Origin: Impatiens glandulifera
Lineage: Eukaryota > Streptophyta > Magnoliopsida > Ericales > Balsaminaceae
Assembly (NCBI RefSeq): GCF_907164915.1
Contig: NC_061862.1
Location: 93,327,995-93,391,994 of the forward strand
Direction of reading: 5' to 3'
Length of the DNA stretch: 64,000 bases
Made by a program: the position numbers and the translations under genes. Below, piece after piece: positions 13,190 through 26,300 of this stretch (position 1 is its first letter; every line of letters starts with the position of its first letter). Below the pieces are notes generated by a model that searched no databases, was not told the DNA's origin, and saw only the letters and a list, made by a program, of their open reading frames with translations.

Positions 13190-15240
13190 TATCCATTTTA
13201 TTAGTTACGTGTATGCATATGGATACGTGAACATTTTTATTGAGTGGTTAATGCAGTGTATTTTTACCCCTCACTTCATTGTCAGCGTGAATGACATACA
13301 TAGTGGCTTCTTTAAGGGTGAAAGAGGAGTAAGGCAAGGGATCTTCTCTCACCTTACGTCTTCGTTCTTATTATGGATATTCTGGATTGTATCTTTAAAA
13401 TGCTCCTAAGGAACCATAAATTCAAATTTCACCCCTACTGCAAGGAACAAGCAATAACACACGTTTGTTTCGTTGATGATCTGTTCTTAGAGGCTCACGC
13501 AGATGTTGAATCTGTTAGTACAATTAAGGAAGCACTGACAATGTTTCTAGTATTACATGTTTATTCATTAATGAAGACAAAAGTCAGGCTTTCTATGGTG
13601 GAGGAGTGAAAGAGGATTTGAAGCATGATATATTTAATATCATGGGGATAAAAGAAGGAACACTTATAGTTAAATATCTTGGAGTCTCCTTATCTGCAAA
13701 TCAACTTCAAAGCTCACATTTTCGTCCACTTATTGAAAAGGTTAGAAATTATATCTTGGGTTGGGCTACAAAAAACATGTCTTATGCAGGAAGATTAGAG
13801 CTTGTGAAAAGAGTTACTATGGGAATCATTGGCTAATGGACACAACAAATAGTCATTCCCAAAAAAGTCATGGCTGAACTAGATAAGCTGATGAGAGACT
13901 TCATCTAGGTACTCAAGGAAGAGGAGGCAAAAAGGTCAAATGGGAAAATGTATGTACCCCAAAGGAAGAAGGAGGGCTTGGAATTAAAAATTGTGTCATA
14001 TAGAATCGAGCACTCACAATCAGACATGAATGGGCCCTTGAGATGAAGGTAGATTCATTATGGGTCAAATGGGTTCATACGAGATTCATGAAAGGAGAAG
14101 CTAGCATATGGACATGCCAAATCAAAAATAAAATGGCATGATTCTTGAAGAAAATCCTAAGAACTAGAGGAGAGGCATATCAGATGATGAAGTTCAGAAT
14201 CGATAATGGAAGGGGAATATTATTTTAGCACGATCCATGTTTACAGAATAATCTCATAATTCTTCGGGAGGAATTCCAATCTATTAGAGACAAAATCAGA
14301 AGAAATTGTCTCTTATACTCAATTAGAGATATACAAAAAGGAAAATGCAGCTCTATTCTTAAGAGTATTCCAGAAGGAGTCAGAATTCTGAATCTGATCA
14401 ATAATATACAGTTCAATAGAAACATTGATACAAAGAGCTAGGATACTGTTATGAATGAAAAGTTCGTGGTAGGAAAAACATGGGAGATCATTAGAACGAA
14501 GGAGGTGGTGATCGATTGGCATAAAGTAGTCTGGTCTACAAAGGTTATACCTCGAAACCAATTCATTCTTTGACTGACATTCAGGAAAAGATTGGCGACA
14601 AGAGACATAATTAAAAAGTATATGAATATTTCAAATGTCAATTGCTCAATGTGCGTAGTAAAAGAGGAAAGCATTGACCACTTGTTTAGGGAGTGCACAT
14701 TTGTGTCTAAGTTGTGGAATAATTTTGCTCAGAACATGAATATCACTAAATTTCCAAGTATATGGAACGAAATTATAGAGCTTGTAAAGAAAAAAGCTAA
14801 GGGAGATAGTTTTTATGCAAATGTTTTCAAATGTTTCTTTGAAGCTCTAGTATACAATACCTGGAGAGAAAGAAATACAAGAATTCATAGCACGAAAAAG
14901 AGAATAGAAGGAAAAGTTTGGGATGATATTGTTTCTGATGGCAAAACTCTCATACATACATGAAGGAGAATTCCGATTAATGAAGACAGTTGGAAGCTCA
15001 ATCAAAGATTGAATATCCCTTATAAAATCATTACAAAGAAAGGAAGGCTCAAATAGTTATGTTTGATGACTTGTTTGTAATTTAATCATTCGTTGTTCTG
15101 TTTACTCTATAATTAAGTTGTTTGAAACTCATTTGGTATTTTCAACAAAGTTAGGATTTGTCTAGCTTTGTTTCTTGAAACTCATTTTCCCTCTTTTGGA
15201 ATTTTTAATGAAATGACAATAAGCCGTTTTCCCAAAAATA
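13190..15240 (+). pseudogene. 5'-truncated L1-type LINE: reverse transcriptase 3' half plus zf-RVT
   Basis: Pieces in several frames follow the order of a plant LINE polyprotein. FIEWLMQCI and FFKGERGVRQG (RT fingers, GxRQG) lie at 13229-13345. ITHVCFVDDLFL (13456-13491) holds the catalytic motif, FVDD in place of the usual FADD. KYLGVSL and AGRLELVKRV lie at 13669-13815, WVH and SIW pieces follow, and the zf-RVT CSMCVVKEESIDHLF lies at 14644-14690 with WRERNTRIH after it. Multiple frameshifts and stops make it inactive. The tail ends in ...cccaaaaataaaa just before copy B begins. No endonuclease domain remains, so the 5' end is truncated, as is usual for LINE insertions. Confidence 0.85.
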
Positions 15241-15524
15241 AAATATAATTATAAGATTATAATATCATTATTTATTATTTCATTTAATGTCTATAATATA
15301 GATTATGTCACATTATTTCCGACACCATTCATGTCACCAAATTTCCGCTAGCTCTATATCATAATCATTATATTATTCAATACATCACTCATACTTTATC
15401 AAAATTCAGTACTAAAGAAATTAAATAAATAATTCATGTTTCTGTAACACACACAATACAAAATAATAAATTCTTTAATATAACTTAGACATGAAACTCA
15501 TTTTCATAATATTTAAATGTTCAC

Positions 15525-16380
15525 TTGGTAGTCCATTTGGTGGAGCAGAATAGCTATAGAAGGATAAGGTTACTTTATTTAACTTTAATGTATTATGAGC
15601 TTGCTTGTATAGCTATGACGTTTCATGAGCTTGGTTCCATTACTATAGGTAAAAATATCACACTTAAGGACATGTTTAATCTTCAATCTAGTGGTTTCGT
15701 TTTCTGAATTAGATATAAAAAGAGATTAAACATTTTGAAGAGTTTGTCTCATAATAGAGTTTTACTTTATGTATGATGCAAATAAATGTCCTCGTCTGAA
15801 CAAGACATTATGCGTTGACAAGACATGGATAATTTTCATGCGAGGCATTGCTACAAGTTGTTTACTAAGATGAGTTCATATAATTTTTGTTGGGAGAAAT
15901 TTTGGGAGTCAGAGATTTCATCCAATATCTCGTTCTTTGGATGAAGCGTTATTCACGATGAAATTTTTACGGATAATATGTGCATAAAAAATGTGTATTA
16001 TAATTAGTTGTATGTGTCACGAGGAGGTTGAATCGGCAACTCACTTACTTTTGCATTGTCGAGGGGTGACTAGTATCTGGAGTTTTTTGTGGAGTATCAC
16101 TAAGATTCATTGGGTGATATCCGAGTCTTGGGGTAGTTGTTTGAATTTATGTGGTTATTATGAAAGTCTACATAATTGAGTTATCATCCAAATTATTTTT
16201 TAGTAAACTATATGGTTTGAGAGAAATCGCCGAACTTTCACTAATCGTAGTCATCCGATGTGTATCAATTATATTATTATTATTATTATTATTATGTTTT
16301 ATGAGATAAATTTTGAAAAGTCGGTAGAGTTCGTCAAAAAGTTAATCGTTCTTCTCTAGAACTTACGATCTCGATAACTT
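15525..16380 (+). pseudogene. LINE zf-RVT C-terminal remnant, copy B
   Basis: Counterpart of 6148-6960. VEQNSYRRIRL and TLKDMF are followed by frameshifts, then CMCHEEVESATHLLLHCRG (15991-16070). This copy has kept the second Cys of the zinc-binding pattern (HLLLHC), which in copy A reads HY. A 20-bp-scale insertion (acgtttcatgagcttgg) distinguishes its start. It is non-functional. The two copies decayed independently after duplication. Confidence 0.65.
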
Positions 16381-16484
16381 ATTTAGAAACGTTTTTTTTT
16401 TTTAATTTTAAAATATAACTAAATATAATTAATAATTTTATTTATACTGGAGTTGCAGGAGGAGAGTGAGAGCACAACTATCCA

Positions 16485-17890
16485 GGGGAAATTTGATTAA
16501 ATAACCTCAAAGATGAGGTTATTTGATCTGGTGGTGGCTTGCTATTTTTTTTGCGCTCGTGGTCTTTTTATTTTTTTTTTGACGATATTGCTCTTAAAGA
16601 GAAACGCTAAGTCCCTTAGCGTTTCGCTAAGTGGATTAGGGTTAGTATAAATACTCTAATATTTTCATTTCCTTAGTTTTCTTTCTCTCTCTTCTCCTGT
16701 TCTCTCTTTCACGGCGACCGGCGGCGACGACAGCGACGGAGGTTGCAGGCGGCGGTTCAGTTCATACAGATCTATACAGATTTACAAGATCTAACCTAAT
16801 CCATTTATGTTTTTATCTATACATATTTACAAGATCTATATAGAATTAACCTTAAATCTATTTTGCATGCAGGTCTCCGATTCTAGGGTTTAGTGTATGT
16901 AGGTCTCCGATTCTAAGGATTTGAAGGTCAAGGAAGATGTTCATTTCAAAATCTAATTCGAGTTATGTTCATGTTTACATTTTCTTCATTTCAAAAATCT
17001 TTTCATATTTCGTTCTGGTTCTTATTTGGTCATATTTGTGGATTCTTATTTGTTATTTAGTTCATATTGGTTCATGTTTGAGCATTTCGTTAAGTTATTA
17101 TTTGTTATTGGTTGATATTTGCAGAAAATCTCTGATTAGATCGTATGTGTTTCCGTTTCAGATCTGCTTAGCGTTTCACTACGGACTTACCGTTTCGCTA
17201 CGGACTTACCTTTTCATATTTAAGTCTGTAGCGAAACGCTAAGCAGATCTGAAATGGAAACACATACGATCTAATCAAAGATTTTCTGCAAATATCAACC
17301 AATAACAAATAATAACCTAACGAAATGCTCAAACATGAACCAATATGAACCAAATAACAAATAAGAATCCACAAATATGACCAAATAAGAACCAGAACGA
17401 AATATGAAAAGATTTTTGAAATGAAGAAAATGTAAACATGAACATAACTCGAATTAGATTTTGAAATGAACATCTTCCTTGACCTTCAAATCCTTAGAAT
17501 CGGAGACCTGCATACACTAAACCCTAGAATCGGAGACCTGCATGCAAAATAGATTTAGGGTTAGTTCTATATAGATATGTATAGATAAAAACATAAATAG
17601 ATTAGGTTAGATTTTGTAAATCTGTATAGATATGTATGAACTGAACCGTCGCCTGCAACCTCCGTCGCCGTCGTCGCTGCCGGCCGCCGTGAAAGAGAGA
17701 ACAGTAGAAGAGAGAGAAAGAAAACTAAGGAAATAAAAATATTAGAGTATTTATAATAACCCTAACTTAGCGTTTCGCTACAAGGACAATATCGTCCAAA
17801 AAAAATAAAAAGACCACGAGCGCAAAAAAATTAGCAAGCCACCACCAGATGAAATAACCTCATCTTTGAGGTTATTTAATCAAATTTCCC
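16485..17890. mobile_element. 1.4-kb foldback element with ~0.7-kb inverted arms
   Basis: Arms of about 700 bp (16486-17189 and 17222-17890) are reverse complements with few differences, around a ~32-bp loop. Each end carries gggaaatttgattaaataac, followed by a small palindrome (aaataacctca ... tgaggttattt). Each arm contains a TATA-like tataaata (16646-16653; mirrored at 17749-17757), a CT-rich leader and a G+C-rich ggcggcgacgac stretch (16715-16760). That is what a captured plant promoter/5' UTR looks like, facing the centre on both arms. The ORFs 16937-17242 (+) and 17198-17473 (-) are the same sequence mirrored and have no known domain. Copy A provides the empty site (cacaactatcacattt). 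The target duplication is short, perhaps atc. The termini are Mutator-like, but the class is unproven. Confidence 0.8.
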
Positions 17891-18281
17891 ATCACATTTG
17901 GGTTAAATTAATTATTAAGAGAAATTTCTTAAATTTTATAATACTCTAAGCTGTAAGATTGTACTCACTTTAATTGATTTAATAATTATTTAGACCTTTA
18001 TTTTATTTTTCCAATTATATAGTTTATATTTATTTAATAAATTTTAAACTTATTATCATACAAAATTAATATTTTGGCTTAGACATATTACTAAACATGT
18101 AATTACTTTTTAAGTCATTTTTATGTTAATTTGACTCCAAACATAATTAATTTAGGTTTTAAATTGATAATAAATTAAATTTTCGAAAATTTTATATTAT
18201 TAATATATTTTGAGTATATTAAAAAGATAATTAGTTTTAAAAAAATTTGTATTGATGGACATCGAAATAAATTAAAATAAT

Positions 18282-18460
<179 letters not shown>

Positions 18461-20529
18461 GAATTTGTTTATTATCAATATATTTTTAGGCATAGAAAAT
18501 GAATGAAATTGAAATAAATATATTTATTATTAATTTCTCTTTATTTGTTTTATATGAGAGATTAAAATTAATAAATTTGAAATAAACAATTTCTCTTTTA
18601 TATTAATGAATTAATTTGAAACAAACTTATTCATTTTTTATTTGTTTAAAAAAAATAATAAATTTAAAATAAACTTATTTGTTATGAATTTCTCTTTATT
18701 TGTTCTTAGGATGGAGGATAATGAATGAATTTAAAATAAACTTATTTGATTAAATAAAAAAAAAAAGAGGATCAATCAATTAGAGATAATGATGAGAAGT
18801 CTTTCCATGCGATGAGGGAAACAAGTGAATTCATATATACTCAACCAATCACAGTGCAATATTTGTTTTTAATTAATTGATGTATTACATTCTAGTGACG
18901 CACCTAATGTTAGAAACTTTTCTTTAGAGCTCCATATAAATGATTTAGGCTACATACCATAGAAGACACTTTTTCCTTATGTCACACATTCTTCCAATTC
19001 TTTTATATATATTTTTAATTTCCTATAAATCCATTTTGCATTACTTTTGAGTTTGTTTTTATTTGAATAATTTTTGAATTAGTAAATTAATTGAAGATTA
19101 ATCAAATTGAATTAATTTAAAAAATCAATATATTCACACATTTCATTCATTCAATAATAATCAAAATGTCAAAATTAAAAAAAAAAAATCATTTTATAAA
19201 TTTATGTTCTTGGGCTCTTGTTTGAAAACAATGACTTATTAACATGTGTATGGTTATATATTAAATAAATGAGATAAGCTTTGATTTCTATAATTAATTG
19301 ATGTTATGATATGACCTTAATATTGTATTGTTCACAATGTATAATAAATACTTGTATGCAAAATAAATAAATAAATTGACTTTGGTATATATTTTGGTCT
19401 ATTATGTGTACTTGATGTAGTTTAAGTTACGGGTTTCAATATTTTGTTTAAACGGATATTCGGCCGAATTTGAGTTTATCGAATTTGAATTTGATTTTTA
19501 ATTTTTGAATCAAATTTTAATCCAATTCAAATTCAAATACGATTTTCGATATGATTTTCGAGTTGGAGTTTCAACTCAACAAACCAAACCGAATTCATTT
19601 TTTATGATTTATTATAATTATATATTATATAGTTTATTAAAGTTTGGTTAGAAACTGTACCTTAGGGCTTGTTTGGCCAAAAAAACTCATATATTCACAA
19701 ATTTGCGGAGTCATAATTTTTAAAACACGTGTCCAAAAATTATGAAATTGATATATTTACGATCACAAAAATATTTCCAAACATGACGTCAAATTTCATA
19801 ATTTTCTGGATAATTTGATATTTTCGATATTTTTCATGATTTTATGACTTTTTTTTTACTTTATGCATGTATGATGATTTTTGTTTAACATGTTTCCCAG
19901 TGTTGTAGGATTTTACTTGTATGTATATATGTATTTCCTTTATTGTATTTTATTTATGCTTATATAAGTTTGTATGTATGCTTGTATTATTGTTTGAACA
20001 AAAATTAAAAGATTCACATAAATGTGCACAATCACTCTTAGAATTAGGTTAAACAAGAAAAATAGAAAAACTAAAATGTAAAATGTAAAATATATTTTTA
20101 AAGGACAAAATTGTAATAATATAAGTTATCTATGTAATGTAATGAGCGTCGTGGGACTTAACGCTTTTAGCCCTTTCCCACATATAGCCAAGCACCAAAC
20201 TAATAAAAAGATCTCTAATTATTGCGTGAATACGCCTAAATTATTTTCCTAATTTTAAAAAATTAGGTGGTGACTCTATAGTCTTGAGGGTGTCCTTAAT
20301 TAGTTTTTTTTAAAAAGACCTATGTCAACATCTCATTAAATTCTCAATGTTAGATGGAATTCGACGAGAGGGTTTATTATGGGGTTACTATAAACTTTAG
20401 CTTTAATCGCTTTACTTTTTCAATATCACTTAAAAAATAAATTCTACACGCAAAAATAAATTAATAAAATAAGATTAAAAAATGTAAGATATAGAGTTAA
20501 GATGAGTGATTTCTATCGTGTATAGTTTC

Positions 20530-20548
20530 TAGCGACACTGTTGTGAAT
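20530..20548 (+). other. Possible relic tRNA-Arg primer-binding site, copy B
   Basis: tagcgacactgttgtgaat is the more decayed counterpart of the site at 12529-12547. It has the same flanks (tttctatcgtgtat upstream, tttgcttcaaacac downstream). Confidence 0.3.
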
Positions 20549-21206
20549 ATTTAATGCTTTGCTTCAAACACAATTTTGACAATTTAGAAATTTATTTTAC
20601 ACAAAACTATATCGCCGAGAAAATGTTGAAAGAGTGACCTTATAAAATAAAGGAATAGAGGAAGGGATTTGGAATTTGACCTCCCTAGAAAAAAAAATTG
20701 TTTTCTTAATGTGCATGAGTTCTGGGACTCTAGTGTGAAGGTAATATAAGGTATACGTCATTGGACAAAGCCTATACATCTATCGATTATGTTATAAGAT
20801 TATAAATGAGAAATAATGATCTCCACCCGCTTTTGAGAAATTTTTATGTGATTTGTTTGTTGAGTATGAATGTAGGACAAACATGGGTTAACCCTTTATT
20901 CCATTTCATAAATTATTTACCATTAAAAATAAGGTATTTATGATTAGCGGTGAGGGGTATGTCCAATTAGAGCTCTCCTTACATCGATGACATTCAGATT
21001 ATCCTTGTCGGTATCACCCCTCTCTCTTATTGTCATGGAAGCCATATAACAAAAATCCCTACGTCATTTCTACCTGTCGTTGACTCGCCGCGCCCGAGCA
21101 TTATAACCACGTCGTAATATTTATTTTATTAGTTATCTGACTACTATATATATATAAATATGTGTATGCATATGGATATAAATAAGTACTCATGAGTAAA
21201 CATGAT

Positions 21207-21735
21207 TTTTTTTATAAAAATATAAAAACAATCAAAACAAAAAACATGAAAAGATAAAAATATAAAAATTCTAACTTAACGAGTTATTGTCTTTGAGTCT
21301 TTATTACACAAATTAATTGATGTTAAAACGTTCGATCATTGACCATCCATACTAAAAAAAAACTATCAAGAGGAGGACATTATCCCGTGGACATCAAAGA
21401 AGAGGAACATGTCAAAGACGAGAAAGCAAAGCGACAAAGACTTAGATTTCCTTCAATGCTTTTAAAATTTAACTTTGATCTTGAGGAGTGTATGCGTTTG
21501 TGATTGGTTTTGATTTATCCACACACTTAAATAAAATGTAACTACTTTTTTAATACACTCAATATTTTTATGAATGGAAAATGAGCGTTTATTCTACGTT
21601 TAGAACATACATGTATATATGTAACATGTACTACTCTTTCGGTTTACTCTTTAAACCATCTTGCCCTCTTTCGACGAATCTATTCACCATAGAAGCGTAC
21701 TACATAATTGAGGAGACATCTAATAAAAATTTAAG
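21207..21735. other. Intergenic DNA, nothing recognised
   Basis: A+T-rich DNA between the end of copy B and the 67-bp minisatellite. No ORF or element end was recognised. Confidence 0.5.
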
Positions 21736-21739
21736 CACC

Positions 21740-22400
21740 GTACAACTCTGAATTCAATATCCTTCGTAGCGTTCTTTCTATTCATCGTTGACAAGCAAAC
21801 AAACTTCACTTAGCTCATTATTCATGATTCTTCGTAGAATTTCTTCTATCCATCGACGAATGAATGTGCTTCACTTAGCTCATAATCCACAATTCTTCTT
21901 AGAATTCTTTCGATTTCTTGTCGACGAACACACAAATATTGGATTCACGACTTATTATAAAACCTTTACTGTTAATCTTCTACGGAAGCACACTCATCAT
22001 TCAACTTTGAATCCAAGATTCTTTATCCTTTATATCCCCCATCAACGAATACACGTGCTTCATTAAACACGAAATTCACGACTCGTCGTGAAAATCTTTC
22101 TATCCTCCATCAACAAACGCACGCGCATCATTAACTTAGGGATCACATCTCTTTTCAAGGATTCTTTTATCACTCGTTAATGAAAATACGCACGTCACTC
22201 ACTTAGAGCTCACATCTCTTTTCAGAGATCTTTTATCCTTTGTCTATGACCGTGCGAATACCATTCAGTTTAGAATCTACGAATATTTGTGGAATTCATC
22301 TTATCATTTCCTTGACGAACATACAAATTCACGACTCTTTGTGGTATTTCTTTGTACACTTTGTCAACAAATTAACAACAATGCATGTGTTATTTTCCAT
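21740..22400. repeat. Degenerate ~67-bp minisatellite
   Basis: A unit resembling attcacgactcttcgtgg followed by attctttctatcc, a tcgtcgacgaacacac core and a cttcacttagctc tail repeats about nine times. The tcgacgaac core occurs near 21784, 21851, 21918, 22039, 22109, 22175, 22241, 22311 and 22362. Spacing is mostly 66-70 bp, with one ~121-bp gap suggesting a lost or merged unit. The ORFs at 21788 and 22240 are read through the repeat. Confidence 0.75.
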
Positions 22401-22437
22401 TTTTAGACAAAGATGTTGCAAACTAAAGCGATGTCGA

Positions 22438-22534
22438 TGTTGAGTTATGGATCCTACACTTATAATAAACTCTACATTGTGTTTTTACAGATTGTTTTCA
22501 AGCTGGTAGGATTTGGGAGATACAAATCCTAACA
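22438..22534 (+). repeat. 5' LTR with internal deletion
   Basis: It begins TGTTGAGTTATGGA and ends caaatcctaaca. It matches only the first ~43 and last ~55 bases of the 3' LTR. The ~260 bases that should carry promoter and start site are missing, so transcription from this end is unlikely. Confidence 0.9.
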
Positions 22535-22536
22535 AC

Positions 22537-22551
22537 TGGTATCATAGCAGC
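22537..22551 (+). other. Primer-binding site (initiator tRNA-Met type)
   Basis: tggtatcatagcagc lies two bases after the LTR. The usual plant copia site is TGGTATCAGAGCC, so it is slightly diverged. Confidence 0.75.
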
Positions 22552-22574
22552 TGGTCTAGATCTGAGCATTGGAA

Positions 22575-23372
22575 ATGATGGCAAGTGAGAACAGTATAGG
22601 ACATGGGATTGGAAGATTTGATGGGACAGATTATGCCTTCTAGAGAATGCAGATTGAAGATTATATCTATGGAAAGAAACTTCATGTTCCTTTGAGTGAG
22701 AAACCAGAGAAGATGGATGAAGCTGAATGGAAACTCCTTGATAGACAGGTTTTGGGAGTTGTCCGATTGACGCTAGCCAAGACAGTTGCTCACAATGTAG
22801 CAAAGGAGAAGACCACCATGGGTCTGATGAAAGCTCTTTCTAATATGTATGAGAAACCATCTACTAACAACAAGGTACACTTAATGAAAAGACTCTTTTA
22901 CTTAAGAATGGTTGATGGTACTTCTGTCACTACTCATTTGAATGAATTCAATACAATTGTGAATCAATTGCTATCTGTTGAGATTGATTTTGGGGATGAA
23001 GTTAGTGCCCTGATTTTGTTAGCATCTCTACCAAATAGCTGGGAACCTATGAGGGCAGCAATTAGTAATTCAGTTAGAAATGCTAAACTGAAATTTGTTG
23101 AAGTTAGAGATCGTATTCTTGCTGAAGAGGTTCGTAAAATTGATTCTGGTGAAACATTCAAAGGTTCTTCTCTGAATGTGGAAAACATGGGTAGAGGTAA
23201 TGATAGAAATTTCAACCGAGGTAAGAGCAGATCTATGTCAAGGAGCAGGAGGAGTCAGTCCAAGTCTAGGAGGACATTTGAGTGCTGGAATTGTGGTAAA
23301 CAGTCTGAAGAGGAACTGCAAAGCACCGAAGAAAAACGGTGATGATAAAAATGATGCAGTCAACGTTGTTAC
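22575..23372 (+). pseudogene. gag: copia gag (UBN2-type capsid region, broken zinc knuckle)
   Basis: The natural start is probably the ATG at 22575 (ATGATGGCAAGT), 24 codons before the longer open stretch at 22647. An in-frame TAG at 22641 replaces the conserved Trp in the FDGTDYAFWRM-like start. The body has the copia gag pattern (MEKP..NKVHLMKRLFYLRM, then LNEFNTIVNQL and ILLASLPNSWE). A basic Ser/Arg linker leads to CWNCGK. The CCHC knuckle is then broken by a short deletion and frameshift: the second half, LKRNCKAPKK, is in another frame. Gag normally forms the particle and binds the RNA. This copy could not. Confidence 0.9.
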
Positions 23373-23389
23373 ATAATTTGTCACTGATT

Positions 23390-26300
23390 TCGTTACTTCT
23401 GTCTGTTGATATCCCGATAGATTCATGGGTTTTGGACTCAGGAGCATCTTTCCACACCACTGCCCACAAAGAATTAATGGAGAATTATGTGGCTGGAAAC
23501 TGTGGGAAAGTATATCTTGCAGATGGTGAGCCACTGAATATTGTTGGCATGGGGGACATCAAATTGAAGATGGCAAATGGTTCTGTTTGGAAGATTAATA
23601 AGGTGAGACACATTCCAGGTTTAATGCGCAATTTGATCTCTGTTACACAACTTGATGAAGAAGGTCACAATTTCAGTTGTGGAAATGGTGCATGGAAGGT
23701 GACTAAAGGAGCAATTGTTGTTGCTCGAGGTCACAAAACTGGAACGTTATACACGACTTCAACTTGCAGAGAAACAGTTGCTGCTGTAGTTGATGACTCG
23801 AAGAACAGTGAATTGTGGCATTGCAGATTAGGCCATATGAGCGAAAAAGGGATGAAAATTCTTTTGAAGAATGGACAGATTCCAGAACTGAAGTTTGTTG
23901 AACATCAGTTATGTGAAAATTGCATTCTTGGAAAACAAAAATGGGTGAGTTTCTTAAAAACTGGGAAGGAGCTCAAGAAAGAAAGACTAGAATTGGTACA
24001 CACTGATGTATGGGGACCTGCACCTGTTTCTTCTATTGGCGGATCATACTATTATATGACTTTTATAGATTATTCAACAAGAAAAGTATGGGTTTACTTT
24101 ATGAAGCACAAGTATGAAGTATTTGCTATTTTCAAGAAGTGGAAGTGTTTGGTTGAAAATGAAAGAAATCAGAAAGTTAAGTGCTTGAGATCCGACAATG
24201 GAGGTGAATATATCAATTCAGATTTCAAAGAGTATTGTGCTGAGAATGGGATCAGTATGGTGAAGACTGTTCCCCGAACGCCTCAAGAGAATGGAGTAGC
24301 TGAAAGAATGAATCGAACATTGAATGAGCGTGCTAGAAGCATGAGATTGCATGCAGAGCTGCCTAAAACCTTCTGGGCAGAAGCTATTAATACTGCTGCC
24401 TATTTGATAAACAGGGGACTCTCTGTTCCTCTTGAATTCAGAATTCCTGAAGAAGCTTGGAGCAACAAAAAAGGTAACCCTTTCTTATTTGAAAGTGTTT
24501 GGATGTTTATCATATGTTCATATTAATGAATGTGATAGGAGCAAGCTTGATCCAAAGTCTAATAAATGTTTTTTCATTGGTTATGGTGATATCGAGTTTG
24601 GTTATCGTTTCTGGGATAATCAAAATCGGAAGATCATTCGTAGTTGAAATGTTATCTTCAATGAATAGGTTCTCTACAAAGATTGTGTTGGGAAGACATC
24701 AGGTGGTGATTCCAAGTTGGAAGAGATTGGTACAGTCGATTTGAGAAAATTTTCAGCTGAATATATACCGGTTGTCGAAGAAGAACAATGTGTTGTTGAA
24801 GATGAAATCGTTGAGAACGTGGCCCCAGAGGTAAATCAGCAAACACCGGTTATACAGTTGAGAAGATCATCAAGGAATCGAAAACCAGTTGAGAGGTGAT
24901 CTCCATCTCTAAACTATATCTTGTTGACAGATAGAGGTGAACCTGAATGCTATGAGGAAGCAATACAATCTGATGAATCGGTTAAGTGGGAGTCTGCGAT
25001 GAAAGATGAGATGGACTCTTTGATGTTGAATCAGACTTGGGAGCTCACTGAGCTACCAAAGGGAAAGAAAGCACTTCACAACAAATGGATTTTCAGGATT
25101 AAAGAAAACATGATAAAACCATGAGGTACAAGGCAAGGTTGGTTGTGAAAGGATTTCAACAGAAAGAAGGTATTGACTACAATGAAATCTTCTCTCCAGT
25201 AGTTAAATTGATGACAATTAGAACTATTTTGAGTTTGGTTGTGAAAGAAGACCTTCATCTTCAACAAATGGATGTCAAAACTGCTTTTCTTCATGGTGAT
25301 CTAGATGAAGAAATTTATATGCGACAATTAGAAGGATTTGAAATCAAAGGAAAAGATGAGCTTGTGTGTAAGCTTCAGAAGAGTCTGTATGGTTTGAAAC
25401 AGGCTCCAAGGCAATGGTACAAGAAGTTTGATAGCTTCATGAAAAGTAACAATTTTTTGAGGTGTGAAGCTGATCATTGCTGCTATATCAAGAGGTTTGA
25501 TAAATCGTACATTATTCTTCTTCTCTACGTTGATGACATGTTGATTGCTGGAACAAGCTTGTATGAGATTAAGAAGCTTAAGAAAGAGTTGTCTGAAAAG
25601 TTTGCAATGAAAGATTTGGGTGCTGCAAAACAAATCCTTGGGATGAGAATTTTCAGGGATGAAGAAGTTCTCAAGCTTTCACAAGAAGAATATGTGAAGA
25701 AAGTTCTTAGCAGGTTCAACTTGTATGATGCAAAACCAGTTACTACCCCCTTAGCTAGTCACTTCAGACTATCTAAAGATCAGTCGCCTTCAACAGAGGA
25801 GGAGAAAAATTACATGGCAACTGTTCCGTATGCCTCTTCCATTGGTTGTATTATGTATGCGATGGTTTGCACAAGACCAGACATAGCACATGTAGTGGGA
25901 GTTGTTAGCAGATTCATGAGCAATCCGGGTAGACAACATTGGGAAGCAGTAAAGTGGATACTACGATACTTAAGAGGAAGTACGGGTCTTGCTTTGTGTT
26001 TTCGAAAGTCTAATATGGGTTTGGAAGGATATGTTGATGCTGACAATGGTGGTAATGTTGATAGTAGGAAGATCACAACATGGTACATTTATATTTTGGG
26101 AGGTACTGCAATCAATTGGATTTCAAAATTGCAGAAGATTGTTGTTCTTTCTAGTTGTGAGGCAGAGTATGTTGCTGTGACAGAAGCTGCTAAGGAGATG
26201 ATGTGGTTACAACCCTTTTTGCGAGAATTGGGTCAAGACTACGAGGGAAGTGTGTTGTGATGCGACAGTCAGAGTGCCATTCATTTGGCAAAGAATCCTG

